The notes beneath the pieces are model-generated. The model was given only the letters and a program-made list of their open reading frames with translations. It was not told where the DNA came from and searched no databases. From Cedecea lapagei (GTDB taxonomy: Bacteria; Pseudomonadota; Gammaproteobacteria; Enterobacterales; Enterobacteriaceae): a DNA stretch of 64,000 nucleotides. Numbering within the stretch: position 1 is the first letter of the stretch; the number at the start of each line of letters is the position of its first letter. Where the stretch lies: positions 2,356,001 through 2,420,000 of the forward strand of contig NZ_LR134201.1 of assembly GCF_900635955.1 (NCBI RefSeq), read 5' to 3'. A program made the position numbers and the translations under genes. Shown piece after piece: positions 1-8,885 of the stretch.

Positions 1-903
1 CTGGTCGGCGAGATTAGTGAAATCGCTGAAATCCACGGCAACCAATTCAGCGCCCATCGCCATCAACCTCTCCAGCGCCTGCTGAAAGGCCTCTTCGCTG
101 AGTTTGTCATCGAAGAACGTAAGCCGGTCAGGAATGGCAAAGCGCAGACGCGGACTAAACCGGGCGGGAGCGGTATGAGGATTAGGCCGGGAATAAGGAT
201 CGAGCGGATCGTATCCTCCAGCCACGTTCGCCACAACGGCAGCATCTGCCGCCGAGTGAGCAAAGATGGAGACGCAATCATTAAGGCGGCAGGCAGGAAC
301 CACGCCAGCATTAGAGAGCCAGCCTTTGGTGGGTTTTAAGCCGACAATATTATTGAAGCCGGCGGGCACTCGCCCGGAGCCTGCGGTATCGGTTCCCAGA
401 GAGAAACAGACCAGCCCCCGAGCCACCACGGAAGCTGAACCGGAGCTTGATCCGCCGCTGACGTAATCCGGGTTGAAGCTATTGACCACTGCCCCGTACG
501 GGGAACGGGTGCCTACCAGCCCGGTCGCAAACTGATCGAGGTTGGTTTTACCCACCACAATCGCACCGGCGGCGCGCAGGCGCGAAATAACAGTGGCATC
601 GTCAGCCGGGTGATAAGTAAATACCGGGCACGCTGCGCTGGTCGGCATGCCGGCGACATCAATATTATCTTTAACCGCAAACGGCACGCCAAATAATGGG
701 AAATCTGCCGGCGTTTTCTCACCGTCATTAATGGCCTGCAACAAAGCATTTATTTGCTCACTAATTTGCTGTTCGCTGGCAATGTATATCCAGGCATTGT
801 CCTGCCGTGAAATACTGGTCATTAATTGCCGATAAGCGCCCGACAGCGAATGAGGCTGCTGCCGGTAATCGGTGATCCACTGCGACATTAAAGCGACTGA
901 CAT
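1..903 (-). CDS. atzF: Allophanate hydrolase, N-terminal amidase domain (partial, cut by left edge)
   Basis: Hydrolyses allophanate to ammonia and CO2, the second step of ATP-dependent urea breakdown after urea carboxylase. The leftward frame is open from ATG 903 to base 1 (301 residues seen). It has the amidase-signature triad: Lys78 in FAVKDNIDVAG, the cis-Ser in GGSSSGSA (about 152) and the nucleophile Ser in DTAGSGRVP (about 176). The stretch NLDQFATGLVGTRSPYG is characteristic of allophanate hydrolases rather than general amidases. ATG 903 has an upstream GGTGGGA ribosome site; ATG 888 is a weaker alternative. The urea carboxylase partner would lie outside the window. The remaining 3' part is not visible, so the C-terminal AtzF domain cannot be confirmed. 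Confidence 0.85.
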   Translation of the reverse strand, partial: MSVALMSQWITDYRQQPHSLSGAYRQLMTSISRQDNAWIYIASEQQISEQINALLQAINDGEKTPADFPLFGVPFAVKDNIDVAGMPTSAACPVFTYHPADDATVISRLRAAGAIVVGKTNLDQFATGLVGTRSPYGAVVNSFNPDYVSGGSSSGSASVVARGLVCFSLGTDTAGSGRVPAGFNNIVGLKPTKGWLSNAGVVPACRLNDCVSIFAHSAADAAVVANVAGGYDPLDPYSRPNPHTAPARFSPRLRFAIPDRLTFFDDKLSEEAFQQALERLMAMGAELVAVDFSDFTNLADQ

Positions 904-920
904 AAGCTGGCATCCCACCT

Positions 921-939
921 GGTATACAAGATGGTATAG
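921..939. promoter_or_regulatory. Candidate GntR-type operator upstream of allophanate hydrolase
   Basis: Two GGTATA half-sites 12 bases apart lie just upstream of the ribosome site of the allophanate hydrolase gene. On the minus strand the core reads TTGTATACC, close to the TTGTATACAA-like sites of FadR-subfamily GntR regulators. The regulator itself is not seen next to it, so this is pattern only. Confidence 0.3.
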
Positions 940-1075
940 CTAAAGCAATTACGGTGCCATTTTTATTAGCTGATGATCGGGAAGGGTTTTTAATTTAAAA
1001 ATAAGTTTTTATTATATTCAATGCACTGCCATAGCGCGTTATTTTAGTGCGGATGAATAATTTAGGGGATATATC

Positions 1076-1110
1076 TGGCGGCGAATATGCAATATTACTA
1101 TTCGCCGCCA
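1076..1110. terminator. Perfect 12-bp inverted repeat downstream of the dehydrogenase gene
   Basis: TGGCGGCGAATA at 1076-1087 is exactly complementary to 1099-1110, with an 11-base loop. It sits 8 bases past the stop of the leftward dehydrogenase gene. No clear T-run follows on the minus strand, so it may be a stabilising or weak termination hairpin. Confidence 0.5.
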
Positions 1111-1117
1111 ATACGGC

Positions 1118-1990
1118 TTATTGACCGCTGCGGCGAGCGGAGACGGTGGCTAAAGCTGCCCAGTCTAGCTGCTCGTCGCCGTGCGCCAGGGCATCGAGAT
1201 AGTTATCCCTCAGCACGCCAGCAAAACCCATTGGCACATTTTTACTTTCTGCCGCCTGCTGTGCCAGACGCACGTCCTTCAGCCCAAGCTTCATGGTAAA
1301 ACCTGCCGGGCTGTAGCGGGATTCGGCAATCATCGCCCCATAGTTTTTATAGGCCGGAGCTGCAAATAATGTGCTGGTCAGCATACCGAGGAAATCCCCT
1401 GCCGTAACATCATAGGCGCCCACCAGGGCGGATGATTCCCCCATCGCTTCGATGGCGCTTGCCAGCATAAAATTAGCCGCCAGCTTCACCGCCGCCGCCT
1501 GCTCCGGGCGCTCCCCAAAGCGCCAGGTTTTCTGCCCCAGCACATCAAAGATCGGCTGCACGGTATCCAGCAGTTCCGCCGGGCCTGCGGTTAGAATGTT
1601 AAGATTCCCCGCCGCCGCGACGTCCACACGCCCCAGCACGGGCGCAGCGATATAGCGATGGCCGCCGGCGCTGGCCTTTTCCGCCATCTCGTTGGTAAAA
1701 GCGACGGAAACCGTGGCCATGTTGAGCCATATTGCCCCCTTTGGCAGCGCAGCAAGCGCTCCCTGCTCAACCACGACCCGGCGACTGGTATCATCATCAG
1801 CAAGCATGGTGATCAGTACTTCGCTTTCGGTAAACTCCGACGGCGTCGCGTAAATTGTCGCCCCTTTTGCTTTTAAGGCTTCCGCAGGTGCCTGAGAACG
1901 GTTCCAGACGGCAACCTGATGCCCGGCTTTCAGCAAGTTTTCTGCCATTGGCTGGCCCATGCCGCCCAGTCCGATAAATCCAATACGCAT
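1118..1990 (-). CDS. NAD(P)-dependent beta-hydroxyacid dehydrogenase (3-hydroxyisobutyrate dehydrogenase family)
   Basis: A 290-residue cytosolic oxidoreductase of the 6-phosphogluconate/3-hydroxyisobutyrate dehydrogenase family, the normal length for the family. The N-terminus carries the Rossmann dinucleotide motif GFIGLGGMGQPMA (residues 4-16). The catalytic Lys is in AAAVKLAANFMLA (Lys about 169), which starts the all-helical C-terminal domain. Family members reduce or oxidise beta-hydroxyacids such as tartronate semialdehyde, glyoxylate or 3-hydroxyisobutyrate; the substrate cannot be read from sequence. It lies 12 bases downstream of ydcY and on the same strand, so the two may share a transcript. 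Confidence 0.85.
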   Translation of the reverse strand: MRIGFIGLGGMGQPMAENLLKAGHQVAVWNRSQAPAEALKAKGATIYATPSEFTESEVLITMLADDDTSRRVVVEQGALAALPKGAIWLNMATVSVAFTNEMAEKASAGGHRYIAAPVLGRVDVAAAGNLNILTAGPAELLDTVQPIFDVLGQKTWRFGERPEQAAAVKLAANFMLASAIEAMGESSALVGAYDVTAGDFLGMLTSTLFAAPAYKNYGAMIAESRYSPAGFTMKLGLKDVRLAQQAAESKNVPMGFAGVLRDNYLDALAHGDEQLDWAALATVSARRSGQ

Positions 1991-2002
1991 AACAACTCCC
2001 GG

Positions 2003-2236
2003 CTAGATAATGGTACCGCCGCGGGTTAACTGCTCGCGGCGCTCTTCAATTTCTTCTCTGTGATGATTGCCTTTGTGGGCAATGGCGATACGCAGCCGCT
2101 GCTGCTGGGCATAGCGCTCTTCTCGCGTCAGCTCGGCATCGTCGCTAAGCTCAACAAGCAGTTCGTTCATGGGGATGATAACGTCTGCGGCGATGGCGGC
2201 GTCTACGCGGCTGATAACGTCTGAAAGATGGGTCAT
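2003..2236 (-). CDS. ydcY: YdcY family small protein (DUF2526)
   Basis: A 77-residue acidic, helical protein of unknown function found across Enterobacteriaceae. The sequence closely matches E. coli YdcY as I remember it: it opens with M-(T/S)-HL and has a run of SDDAELTREERYAQQQRLR in the middle, ending QLTRGGTII. No signal peptide or membrane segment is visible. It sits upstream of the dehydrogenase gene and just after a palindromic intergenic repeat. No role can be assigned from sequence. Confidence 0.85.
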   Translation of the reverse strand: MTHLSDVISRVDAAIAADVIIPMNELLVELSDDAELTREERYAQQQRLRIAIAHKGNHHREEIEERREQLTRGGTII

Positions 2237-2260
2237 GGCGTGTTCCTTATCCTGTTTTAC

Positions 2261-2356
2261 CCCTCACTCTAACCCTCTCCCAAAAGTGGAGAGGGAACAA
2301 TAAAATCAGCATCCGTATTCCCCCTCTCCCTTGCAGGGAGAGGGCCGGGGTGAGGG
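2261..2356. repeat. Intergenic palindromic repeat, copy A (CCCTCTCCC family)
   Basis: Outer arms CCCTCAC-N5-CCCTCTCCC (2261-2281) and GGGAGAGGG-N5-TGAGGG (2336-2356) are near-perfect inverted copies. A second, inner hairpin, CCCTCTCCCTtgcAGGGAGAGGG, sits at 2322-2344. The same core recurs at 16808-16889 and 22451-22471. It resembles enterobacterial intergenic palindromic elements and can form transcript-end structures between ydcY and the binding-protein gene. Confidence 0.75.
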
Positions 2357-2365
2357 TTTACCTGG

Positions 2366-3963
2366 TTAATCCAGCTTCGCTTTAGAGAAATCGCTGCCGG
2401 CAAGGCTCACGGTATAGCCGCTGACGTTGCTGCGGGTCGCATAGAAGGTTTTACCGTTTGCCAGCGCGATCCACGGGGCCTGCTGATAGTAAATCTGCTG
2501 AGCCTGGACGTAGAGCTTGGCGCGGGCTGCCGGGTCGCTGGTTAGCTTCGCCTTTTGCACCAGAGCATCGTAGTTTTTGTCACACCAGCGGGCGACGTTC
2601 GAGCCGCTTGCTACGCTGCCGCAGCCTAACAAGGTATCCGCAAAGTTGTCCGGATCGCCGTTGTCCGACATCCAGCCAAACAGCGCCGAAGAGTGTTCCC
2701 TTTACGCATTCCGGCCAGATACTCGCCCCATTCGAAGGTGACAATTTTGGCGTTTACGCCCACTTTCGCCCAGTCGCTCTGGATCATCTCCGCAATGCGG
2801 CGCGAGTTCGGGTTATACGGGCGCTGCACCGGCATTGACCAAAGATCGGTATCAAACCCCTTCTCCAGCCCCGCCTGCTTCAGCAGCGCTTTGGCTTTTT
2901 CCGGATCGTAGCCGTAATCCTTCAAATCTTTGTCGTAGCCGAGCATAGTTGGCGGGATCGGCGATTTTGCCACCGAGCCGGAGCCCATAAAGATGGCGTT
3001 AACGATGGCTTTTTTGTCCACCGCATAGTTTAGCGCCTGGCGCACCAGCGCGTTATCGAACGGCTTCTTGCTGGTATTAAACGCCAGGTAACCGACGTTC
3101 AGGCCATCAATGCTGTGAAGCACCAGGTTTTTATCCGCCTTGATGGCGTCAAACTGTACCGGACTCGGCGCAGGGATAATCTGGCATTCATTTTTCTGCA
3201 GCTTCGCCAGACGAGTTTGCACGTTAGGCGTGATGGAGAAGATCAGTTGCTTGGTCGGCACCTCGCCCTTCCAGTAATTTGGGTTGGCGACGTAGCGAAT
3301 CACAGAGTCAATTTTGTAATCCTGCAGCGCATAAGGCCCGGTTCCAATCGGGTTGTTATCCACCCGCTCCGGCGTGCCGGCTTTCAGCATCGCATCCGCA
3401 TACTCGGCGGACAAAATAGAGGCGAAGTCCATGCCCCAGTCGGCCAGGAACGCAGCATTCGGCTCGCTGAGGGTAAACTGGACGTGATTGTCATCCAGCT
3501 TTTTAACGTCAACGATGAGTTTGTCCAGGCCGACGTCATTAAAGTATTCGTAGTTCGCCTGCGACACCTTGTGGTACGGGTTGTTGGCGTCTTTCTGGCG
3601 CATGACGGAGAAGACGACGTCGTCAGCGTTGAAGTCGCGCGTTGGCTTAAAGTATTTGTTGCTGTTGAACTTCACGCCCTGGCGCAGGGTGAAAGTGTAG
3701 GTTTTCCCGTCGGGACTGATTTTCCATTCCGTTGCCAGCGACGGCACTGGCGTGTTGTCTTCCGGGTTGAAATCAATCAGGCGGTTATAAAGCGTTTGCG
3801 AGCTGGCGACAAAGCTTGGGCCGGAGCTGGCAATCTGTGGGTTAAAGGATTCAGGAGAGGCTTCGGAGCAGTAGACCAGCGTACTGTTTGCCGCAGCCAT
3901 CGCGCTACCTGCGGGGAGGAGTGCGCTCAGCAGCAGGCCGAGCAGAGTTTTCCCTGGAGACAT
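2366..3963 (-). pseudogene. Periplasmic dipeptide/oligopeptide-type ABC binding protein, frameshifted
   Basis: Family 5 solute-binding protein (DppA/OppA-like) that would capture peptides for an ABC importer. The N-terminus MSPGKTLLGLLLSALLPAGS-AMA is a clear signal peptide. The frame is intact from 3963 to about 2701, then fails. The correct continuation, FGWMSDNGDPDNFADTLL and the C-terminal lobe down to 2366, is in another frame. The break is at 2698-2700, where the coding strand has GGG and GGGG would restore a 532-residue protein of normal DppA length. The restored junction reads MRKGEHSSALFGWMSDNGD, the expected family sequence. No permease or ATPase genes are adjacent, so it is an orphan binding protein. 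A sequencing error is the simplest explanation. Confidence 0.85.
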
Positions 3964-3966
3964 ATT

Positions 3967-4059
3967 GTTTGCCTTTTATTTGCTTGCCAAAGGGTTGAGC
4001 TACTTATGATTACTCACAGTAATAACAGCACAGCCCTGAACGACAAGCAAATGGCAAAC
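3967..4059 (-). promoter_or_regulatory. Long-range inverted repeat in the leader of the binding-protein gene
   Basis: In the leftward mRNA, GTTTGCCATTTGCTTG (4044-4059) is complementary to CAAGCAAAT plus GGCAAAC (3967-3986), which are separated by AAAA. All 16 positions pair around that 4-base bulge. The 3' arm ends three bases before the ATG and covers the only purine-rich stretch (AAAAGG), so pairing would hide the ribosome site. A TATAGA -10-like element at 4069-4074 would start transcription just before the 5' arm. Confidence 0.45.
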
Positions 4060-4099
4060 ATCCCCTTTTCTATACAATTGTGGCGGTTAACATGGGGTT

Positions 4100-4821
4100 T
4101 CAAGCTGCGGGCAAAATAAAACGCTGCAAAATTGCTCTGGCCTCGGGTGTTTCACTGACCTCGTTCAGCAGCGCCTGCTTATTTTTGCCCTTCAGCGCCG
4201 CCCGCTCGCCGCGGCTGGAGATAATCTTATTCATCACCCCGGAGGTGAACTCCGGGTGAAACTGCACCGACAGCGCATTGGCCGTATAGCGGACGATCTG
4301 ATTAGGATCGTGTGAGGATGAAGCCAGGCATACGGCACCGGGCGGCAGCGCGAGGACGCTTTGCTCGTGGCTTAAAAATACCGGGAACGACTCTGCCAGG
4401 TGACTCAGCGCCGGATCGTCTCGCCCGGCCTCGGTAAGCGTTACCGGTAGCTGCCCGATTTCGCTGCCCTGCGGATGATAATCCACTCGCCCACCGAGCG
4501 CGTAGGCCATCAGCTGGTGCCCATAACAAACGCCAAAAAGCGGTGTACTAGCGGCAACCACCACTTTTATCCATTCCGCCGTGCGCTCGCTCCACTCTTC
4601 ATGTTCCGTCACCATTGACCATGAGCCGGAAATCACCGCAGCCTGGAAGGCGCCCGGCGCGGGCAGCGGCTCGCCAAGAAAGGGCCGCACGATGAGCAGC
4701 TCAACATCCGGGTGTTTTAAAGCCTGTTCAAACCATGATGGCTGATCCCCCACGGCTTGTTGAATATCTTCGGGGGGGACGGCCCCATCTGCACCAGTAA
4801 AATTGGCAATTTTTGGCTCAT
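4100..4821 (-). pseudogene. Class-I glutamine amidotransferase-like protein, frameshifted near the 5' end
   Basis: Cytosolic GATase-1 fold protein. The catalytic Cys is in FGVCYGHQLMAYALGG (nucleophile elbow) and the His-x-Glu pair is in VQFHPEFT. An ATG-initiated frame of 217 residues starts at 4753, but it lacks the beta-1 strand and has no ribosome site. ATG 4821 has a good GAGGT site and begins MSQKLPILLVQMG, typical of the family, yet its frame is lost at the run of seven Gs (plus strand 4772-4778). One more base there joins the two parts (PPEDIQQAVGDQPSW) into a normal 240-residue protein. I regard 4821 as the true start and the break as a homopolymer error or a real frameshift. The substrate is unknown; relatives include GMP synthase-like and gamma-glutamyl hydrolase-like enzymes. 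Confidence 0.8.
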
Positions 4822-4911
4822 ACTTCGGACCTCTGCAACTACATAGAATGCTCCAGAATTAGCACAGACGGCCCGGCTTGTCTCAGATAAAAAAGCGATA
4901 ACCTGGAAGAC

Positions 4912-6111
4912 TCAGCTCAGGGCCTTCACGCCCTGGCCGGCAAAGTCACGCCACAGGCAGGTCAGCACGGCAATCGCCATCAGAAGAAGCGAAACCAGTG
5001 CCGTTGCCGTGAAGCCGCTGTCGGTATAGAGCGGACCATAGCTGCTGCTGCCGGCGAATACCGCCAGATAGGTGACGGCGCTGTTCAGCCCCATCAGCGT
5101 GCCGCGTTTAGTCGGATCGATCGCCGTCAGGCGCTGAATTAATAAATTCACCCCCAGGTGATTCACCAGGCCGAGCACAAACAGCAGAAGTATAACGCCC
5201 ACCAATGAGGCGCCAAACAGGGCCAGCCCCAGGTAGACGCCCGCGGCCACCAGCAACACCAGCGGCATCAGGCGTTTTGTACCGAATCGGTCTACCATTC
5301 CGCTTAGCAGTGCCGCACAGCCAAACCCTGCGCCATAGGCAATGGCCACCGCGCCGTTTGCCGTCACCGGCAGGCCGAGATCCTGATGAAGATGGTCGCC
5401 CAGGTAAGCGTACAGGCCGTAAAACGCAGTCATAAATGTTCCGCACATGACCAAAAGCGACTTGATACCCGGCAGCCCCAGAGCCGAAAGCGGCGACGGC
5501 GCAATCCCCGCAGCAGGACGATCCTGCATGTTGAGTCGAATGAGCGCAACCAGCGCCAGCGCGGCCAGACAGCTAACCGAAATATACACCGCGCGCCAGC
5601 TAAGGAGTTCGGCCAAAACAACGGAAAACGACACGCCGGCGATCATGCTCAGCGTCCACCCTGTCAGCACTTTGCCGATTGTTCGGCTTTCATGCCCTGG
5701 CGGAGCGATAGCCGCAGCGCTGGCGTAAATCGCGGGTAGCGCAACACCTGAGGCCACCCCGGCAATCAGCTGTGCAGCGATAAACAGCCCTACGGAGGGC
5801 GCTGATGCGCAAAACAGTAGCGCGGCTCCCAGCAGCGTCATGGTGAATTTGAGCATTCTGGCCGATCCCACCAGGTCGATAAGCCTGGCCAGGAAGAGCG
5901 CGCTGGCCGCAGTGCCCAGCCCGAAGGCGGCGGCGGCCATCATCACTGCGGGAACGGTCGCGCCAATGGATGATGCCACCGAGGGAGCGATTGGCCCCAG
6001 CACCATAGAGTTAGCGCCGATGACGCCGACGCAGCCGGTCAGCACATAAACGGCTTTGCCGGGAGACAGAGACGGCTCTGGATGCAGATCCAGACACTGA
6101 CTATTTTTCAT
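4912..6111 (-). CDS. MFS transporter (DHA1-like efflux family)
   Basis: A 399-residue inner-membrane protein with twelve predicted hydrophobic helices, from LTGCVGVIGANSMVLGPIAP to VSLLLMAIAVLTCLW. It has an MFS-type loop after helix 2 (ARLIDLVGSARML). ATG 6111 is preferred because AGGAAG lies 5 bases upstream; the longer frame to 6189 would add a charged tail not expected in the family. It is divergent from an Lrp/AsnC-type regulator that probably controls it. The pairing suggests export of an amino acid or related metabolite, but the substrate cannot be read. Confidence 0.8.
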   Translation of the reverse strand: MKNSQCLDLHPEPSLSPGKAVYVLTGCVGVIGANSMVLGPIAPSVASSIGATVPAVMMAAAAFGLGTAASALFLARLIDLVGSARMLKFTMTLLGAALLFCASAPSVGLFIAAQLIAGVASGVALPAIYASAAAIAPPGHESRTIGKVLTGWTLSMIAGVSFSVVLAELLSWRAVYISVSCLAALALVALIRLNMQDRPAAGIAPSPLSALGLPGIKSLLVMCGTFMTAFYGLYAYLGDHLHQDLGLPVTANGAVAIAYGAGFGCAALLSGMVDRFGTKRLMPLVLLVAAGVYLGLALFGASLVGVILLLFVLGLVNHLGVNLLIQRLTAIDPTKRGTLMGLNSAVTYLAVFAGSSSYGPLYTDSGFTATALVSLLLMAIAVLTCLWRDFAGQGVKALS

Positions 6112-6203
6112 TTCACTTCCTGAACAATGATTAAAACTTGACTTAAATTCGATAAAAACCAATTTTAAACGAATGAAATTCAGCGTCATTAGCGAGAGGC
6201 GAT

Positions 6204-6722
6204 ATGAAAAAAGAAACAGACGGTATTAAGCAGAACGGTACTGCAGAGCGAAATATTGATGCCGCAGACCGAAGAATATTAGGCGCGCTGGTGGATGATG
6301 CGACCATCAGCTATGCAGAGCTTGGAGAAAAAGTCGCGCTTTCGGCTCCGGCGGCACACGAAAGGGTTAAGCGCCTGAAGCGCTCCGGGGTGATCCAGCA
6401 GACGGCAGCGCTGATCGACCCGAAGGCCATCAACAAATCTCTGCTGGCGTTCGTCCACATCGATACCAAAGGCTGGGGGAAAACGCCGGATCTGCTGCGC
6501 ATTTCCGCCTACCCGGAAGTGGAAGAGATCCACTCCGTAGCCGGCGACACCTCCATGTTGCTTAAAGTGCGAACGGAAGACTCCAGAGCGCTTGAGGCTC
6601 TCCTCGCCCATCTGTATGAGATCAACGGCGTGCTGGCGACCAGAACCTATATCGTGCTGTCGACCTACCTTGAGCGCCCTGTCCAGCCGGGCATTACCAG
6701 TACCTGGCCGGAGCAGGAGTAG
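6204..6722 (+). CDS. Lrp/AsnC family transcriptional regulator
   Basis: A 172-residue DNA-binding protein. Residues 20-80 form the winged HTH (AADRRILGALVDDATISYAE, then VALSAPAAHERVKRLKRSGV). Residues 85-165 form the RAM ligand-binding domain (LLAFVHIDTKG to LATRTYIVLST). The N-terminal 18 residues are polar and extra compared with Lrp. It is transcribed away from the MFS gene across a 92-base AT-rich region, so control of that exporter and of itself is the natural inference. The effector is unknown. Confidence 0.85.
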   Translation: MKKETDGIKQNGTAERNIDAADRRILGALVDDATISYAELGEKVALSAPAAHERVKRLKRSGVIQQTAALIDPKAINKSLLAFVHIDTKGWGKTPDLLRISAYPEVEEIHSVAGDTSMLLKVRTEDSRALEALLAHLYEINGVLATRTYIVLSTYLERPVQPGITSTWPEQE

Positions 6723-6724
6723 CG

Positions 6725-7786
6725 TCATTTCACGACATAGCGCGTTGAGGCGAAATTATTCAGCACCTTGTGAATAATAAACGTGACGGCCAGCGTGCCG
6801 ATAATCGCCACAGAGACCGAAGAAATCCGGTACAGCGCGCTAAAGACAATGTCCTGGTTAGGGTGCATATATTGCCCGAACATCAGCGCCAGGGTCGTCA
6901 GAATAGAGAATCCGACCCCCGGCCCCACCTTTTCAAATACGTGAATGCGTGCGGCCAGCAGCAGGCCCAGGCTAATCAGCGGCATAAGCAGGATCAGGTG
7001 GCGGCTGAAATCATAGATAACCAGCTGCACCAGAATCGCGTAAAGACAGCCGGCGATCACCCCGACAATGCGCCACCAGGAGGAAAGAATCGCGCCCCGG
7101 AAGTGCATGGGAAACAGGGCAAAGATACCCGCCATCAGCGCGGCAAGTGAATCATTCAGCGTGTAGACCTGGAACACGGTGAATAAGAGGGTTGCCGTAA
7201 CGGAGGCCAGCAGCGTCTCATGCATCACGCGCGGCCCGTCTTTTTGAATGGCAGGCGGCGGCTGGCGTGGTTCTACGTCCGGCAGTAAATAGCAGCTAAG
7301 CGCCGAGAGCCCTACCGCCAGCAGGCTGCCAATGAGGTTAGAAAACATCAGATCGCTCATGTCGGTGGTCGGATAGCTCAGGAAGTTCGCCATCACGCTC
7401 AGGCACACCACGCCCATCGAGCCAAACAGAAACAGCGGCCCCCGGCTCATCAGATAAAAACGCGTCATGTACATCAGGAAGACAATCAGCGTCATCGGCA
7501 GCGGATAGTTAGCAAAAACGGCAAACAACAGCGTCATTTCAACGCAGTTAATCAGCGCGTTCGCGATCATTTGCCGGGCAATATGGCCATTAAAAATGGG
7601 CACCAGGCCGGTAAGCATTATGGGGTAAACCACATAAAATACGCCGTACTGCGTATTGACCCAGCTGTAGACAAACATCCCCACGCAGCCGGCCATTACG
7701 ATGCGCAGCATATGGCGGAAGTCGTTGCCGCTGAACGCCGTCGGCGCGCTTCGCTTCAGCGGGCCGAGAATAAATTTAATAAACAT
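6725..7786 (-). CDS. DUF2955 inner-membrane protein, partner of an HlyD-type adaptor
   Basis: A 353-residue polytopic membrane protein with a fusaric-acid-resistance-like topology. Two groups of helices (about 30-155 and 195-345) flank a short proline-rich cytoplasmic loop (VEPRQPPPAIQ). Proteins of this family are found in MarR-HlyD-DUF2955 operons and are thought to form the pump part of a small efflux system. Its start overlaps the end of the HlyD gene by 11 bases, which indicates translational coupling. The 3' end abuts the convergent Lrp-type gene. The substrate is unknown; aromatic acids are a reasonable guess from FUSC relatives. Confidence 0.8.
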   Translation of the reverse strand: MFIKFILGPLKRSAPTAFSGNDFRHMLRIVMAGCVGMFVYSWVNTQYGVFYVVYPIMLTGLVPIFNGHIARQMIANALINCVEMTLLFAVFANYPLPMTLIVFLMYMTRFYLMSRGPLFLFGSMGVVCLSVMANFLSYPTTDMSDLMFSNLIGSLLAVGLSALSCYLLPDVEPRQPPPAIQKDGPRVMHETLLASVTATLLFTVFQVYTLNDSLAALMAGIFALFPMHFRGAILSSWWRIVGVIAGCLYAILVQLVIYDFSRHLILLMPLISLGLLLAARIHVFEKVGPGVGFSILTTLALMFGQYMHPNQDIVFSALYRISSVSVAIIGTLAVTFIIHKVLNNFASTRYVVK

Positions 7787-8837
7787 AATGAAGGTAACTC
7801 ACCAGCCTGATTTGCATCCCGCCGATAAACGCAGCGAAAGCAGACGAGGAATTGTAAAGCTGCACCGTCGCCCGGGCACCCGCCGGCAGGTCAGGCATCT
7901 CACCCTCTTCCAGCAGCAGATGGATACGCATGCGCTGCGCATCCCTGACCCAACGGTTAGAGTTTTCTGGGGCGGAGAGCTGCCCGTTAATCGCCTGCTG
8001 ACCCTGTAATACGCCCGCATCCCTACTGGCTACGTGAGCTTTAAATACCTGCCCCGGTAGCCCGTCAAACACGATATCTGCCCGAGTGTTCGGCTGAGTT
8101 TTGCTGAGGCTCTTCTCGCGGAAATCGGCAACAATATCCAGGTTGTCGTTCACCAGCGCCAGCGCAGGGGCGCCTGCCCCGGCGTACCACCCCTCTTTCA
8201 GCTGCAGGTTGCTGACGGTCCCGTCGCTGCTGGCAACTACGCGGGTGTAGTTCAGGTTTAGTCGGGCGTCGTTCAGCAGGTTGCGGTACTTCTGCAGGGT
8301 CACGTTTTGATCGCTGCGGTCACCGCGTGAAATCACCAGCTGTTCCAGAGATGCCTGCAGGTTAGTCACGTTTTGCATCGCGCTTTGCCAGCGCGTAAAG
8401 GCCGTATCCAGATCCTGCTTCGAAATCAAGTTGCCGCTGCTCAGCCCGTTGTAGCGGTGATAGCTGCGCCCGGCGTTGTCGGCATCAAGCTGGGCGGCCT
8501 TGATTTTTGCGCGGGCGGCGGCGATTTGAGCATCGATTTGCTGGTTATCCAGCATTGCCTGCTGGTAGTCGATTTCCGCTCGTTCCAGCTGGATTTGATA
8601 AGGCTTATTATCGATTTCAAACAGGACGTCGCCCTTCTTCACGGCGCTGTTATTGCTGACGTAAATGTGCGTCACGTAGCCCGATACGCGAGACGAAACC
8701 GGGGTCACCACCCGCATCACGGTGGAGTCCGGCGTTTGCGGCACCCAGATATCGGCGGCAAGAAAATAGCAAAACATCGCGGCAAACAGCGCCAGCGTCA
8801 CTTTTACCCAGCGGGTAAATCGTTGTTCAGGGGTCAT
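7776..8837 (-). CDS. HlyD/EmrA-type membrane fusion protein
   Basis: A 353-residue periplasmic adaptor. There is one N-terminal membrane anchor (VTLALFAAMFCYFLAADIWV, about 12-31). A lipoyl/beta-barrel half follows (PVSSRVSGYVTHIYVSNNSA), then a coiled-coil hairpin (about 80-200, rich in Q, A and L) and the second half (VSNLQLKEGWYAGAGAPALA). It would link the downstream DUF2955 pump to an outer-membrane channel such as TolC. It lies between the MarR gene upstream and the DUF2955 gene downstream, which it overlaps by 11 bases. This three-gene order is a recurrent efflux arrangement. Confidence 0.88.
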   Translation of the reverse strand: MTPEQRFTRWVKVTLALFAAMFCYFLAADIWVPQTPDSTVMRVVTPVSSRVSGYVTHIYVSNNSAVKKGDVLFEIDNKPYQIQLERAEIDYQQAMLDNQQIDAQIAAARAKIKAAQLDADNAGRSYHRYNGLSSGNLISKQDLDTAFTRWQSAMQNVTNLQASLEQLVISRGDRSDQNVTLQKYRNLLNDARLNLNYTRVVASSDGTVSNLQLKEGWYAGAGAPALALVNDNLDIVADFREKSLSKTQPNTRADIVFDGLPGQVFKAHVASRDAGVLQGQQAINGQLSAPENSNRWVRDAQRMRIHLLLEEGEMPDLPAGARATVQLYNSSSAFAAFIGGMQIRLVSYLHYVY

Positions 8838-8885
8838 AACTACTCGCTAAATGAGAAATGCGCCAGCAAACCTGGCGTTTAAGAA

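Noticed and set aside
3115..4119. A 334-codon open frame on the plus strand across the binding-protein gene
   Set aside because: It is antisense to a clear periplasmic binding protein with a signal peptide. The composition (many Arg, Val and His) is typical of a shadow frame, and it has no ribosome site.
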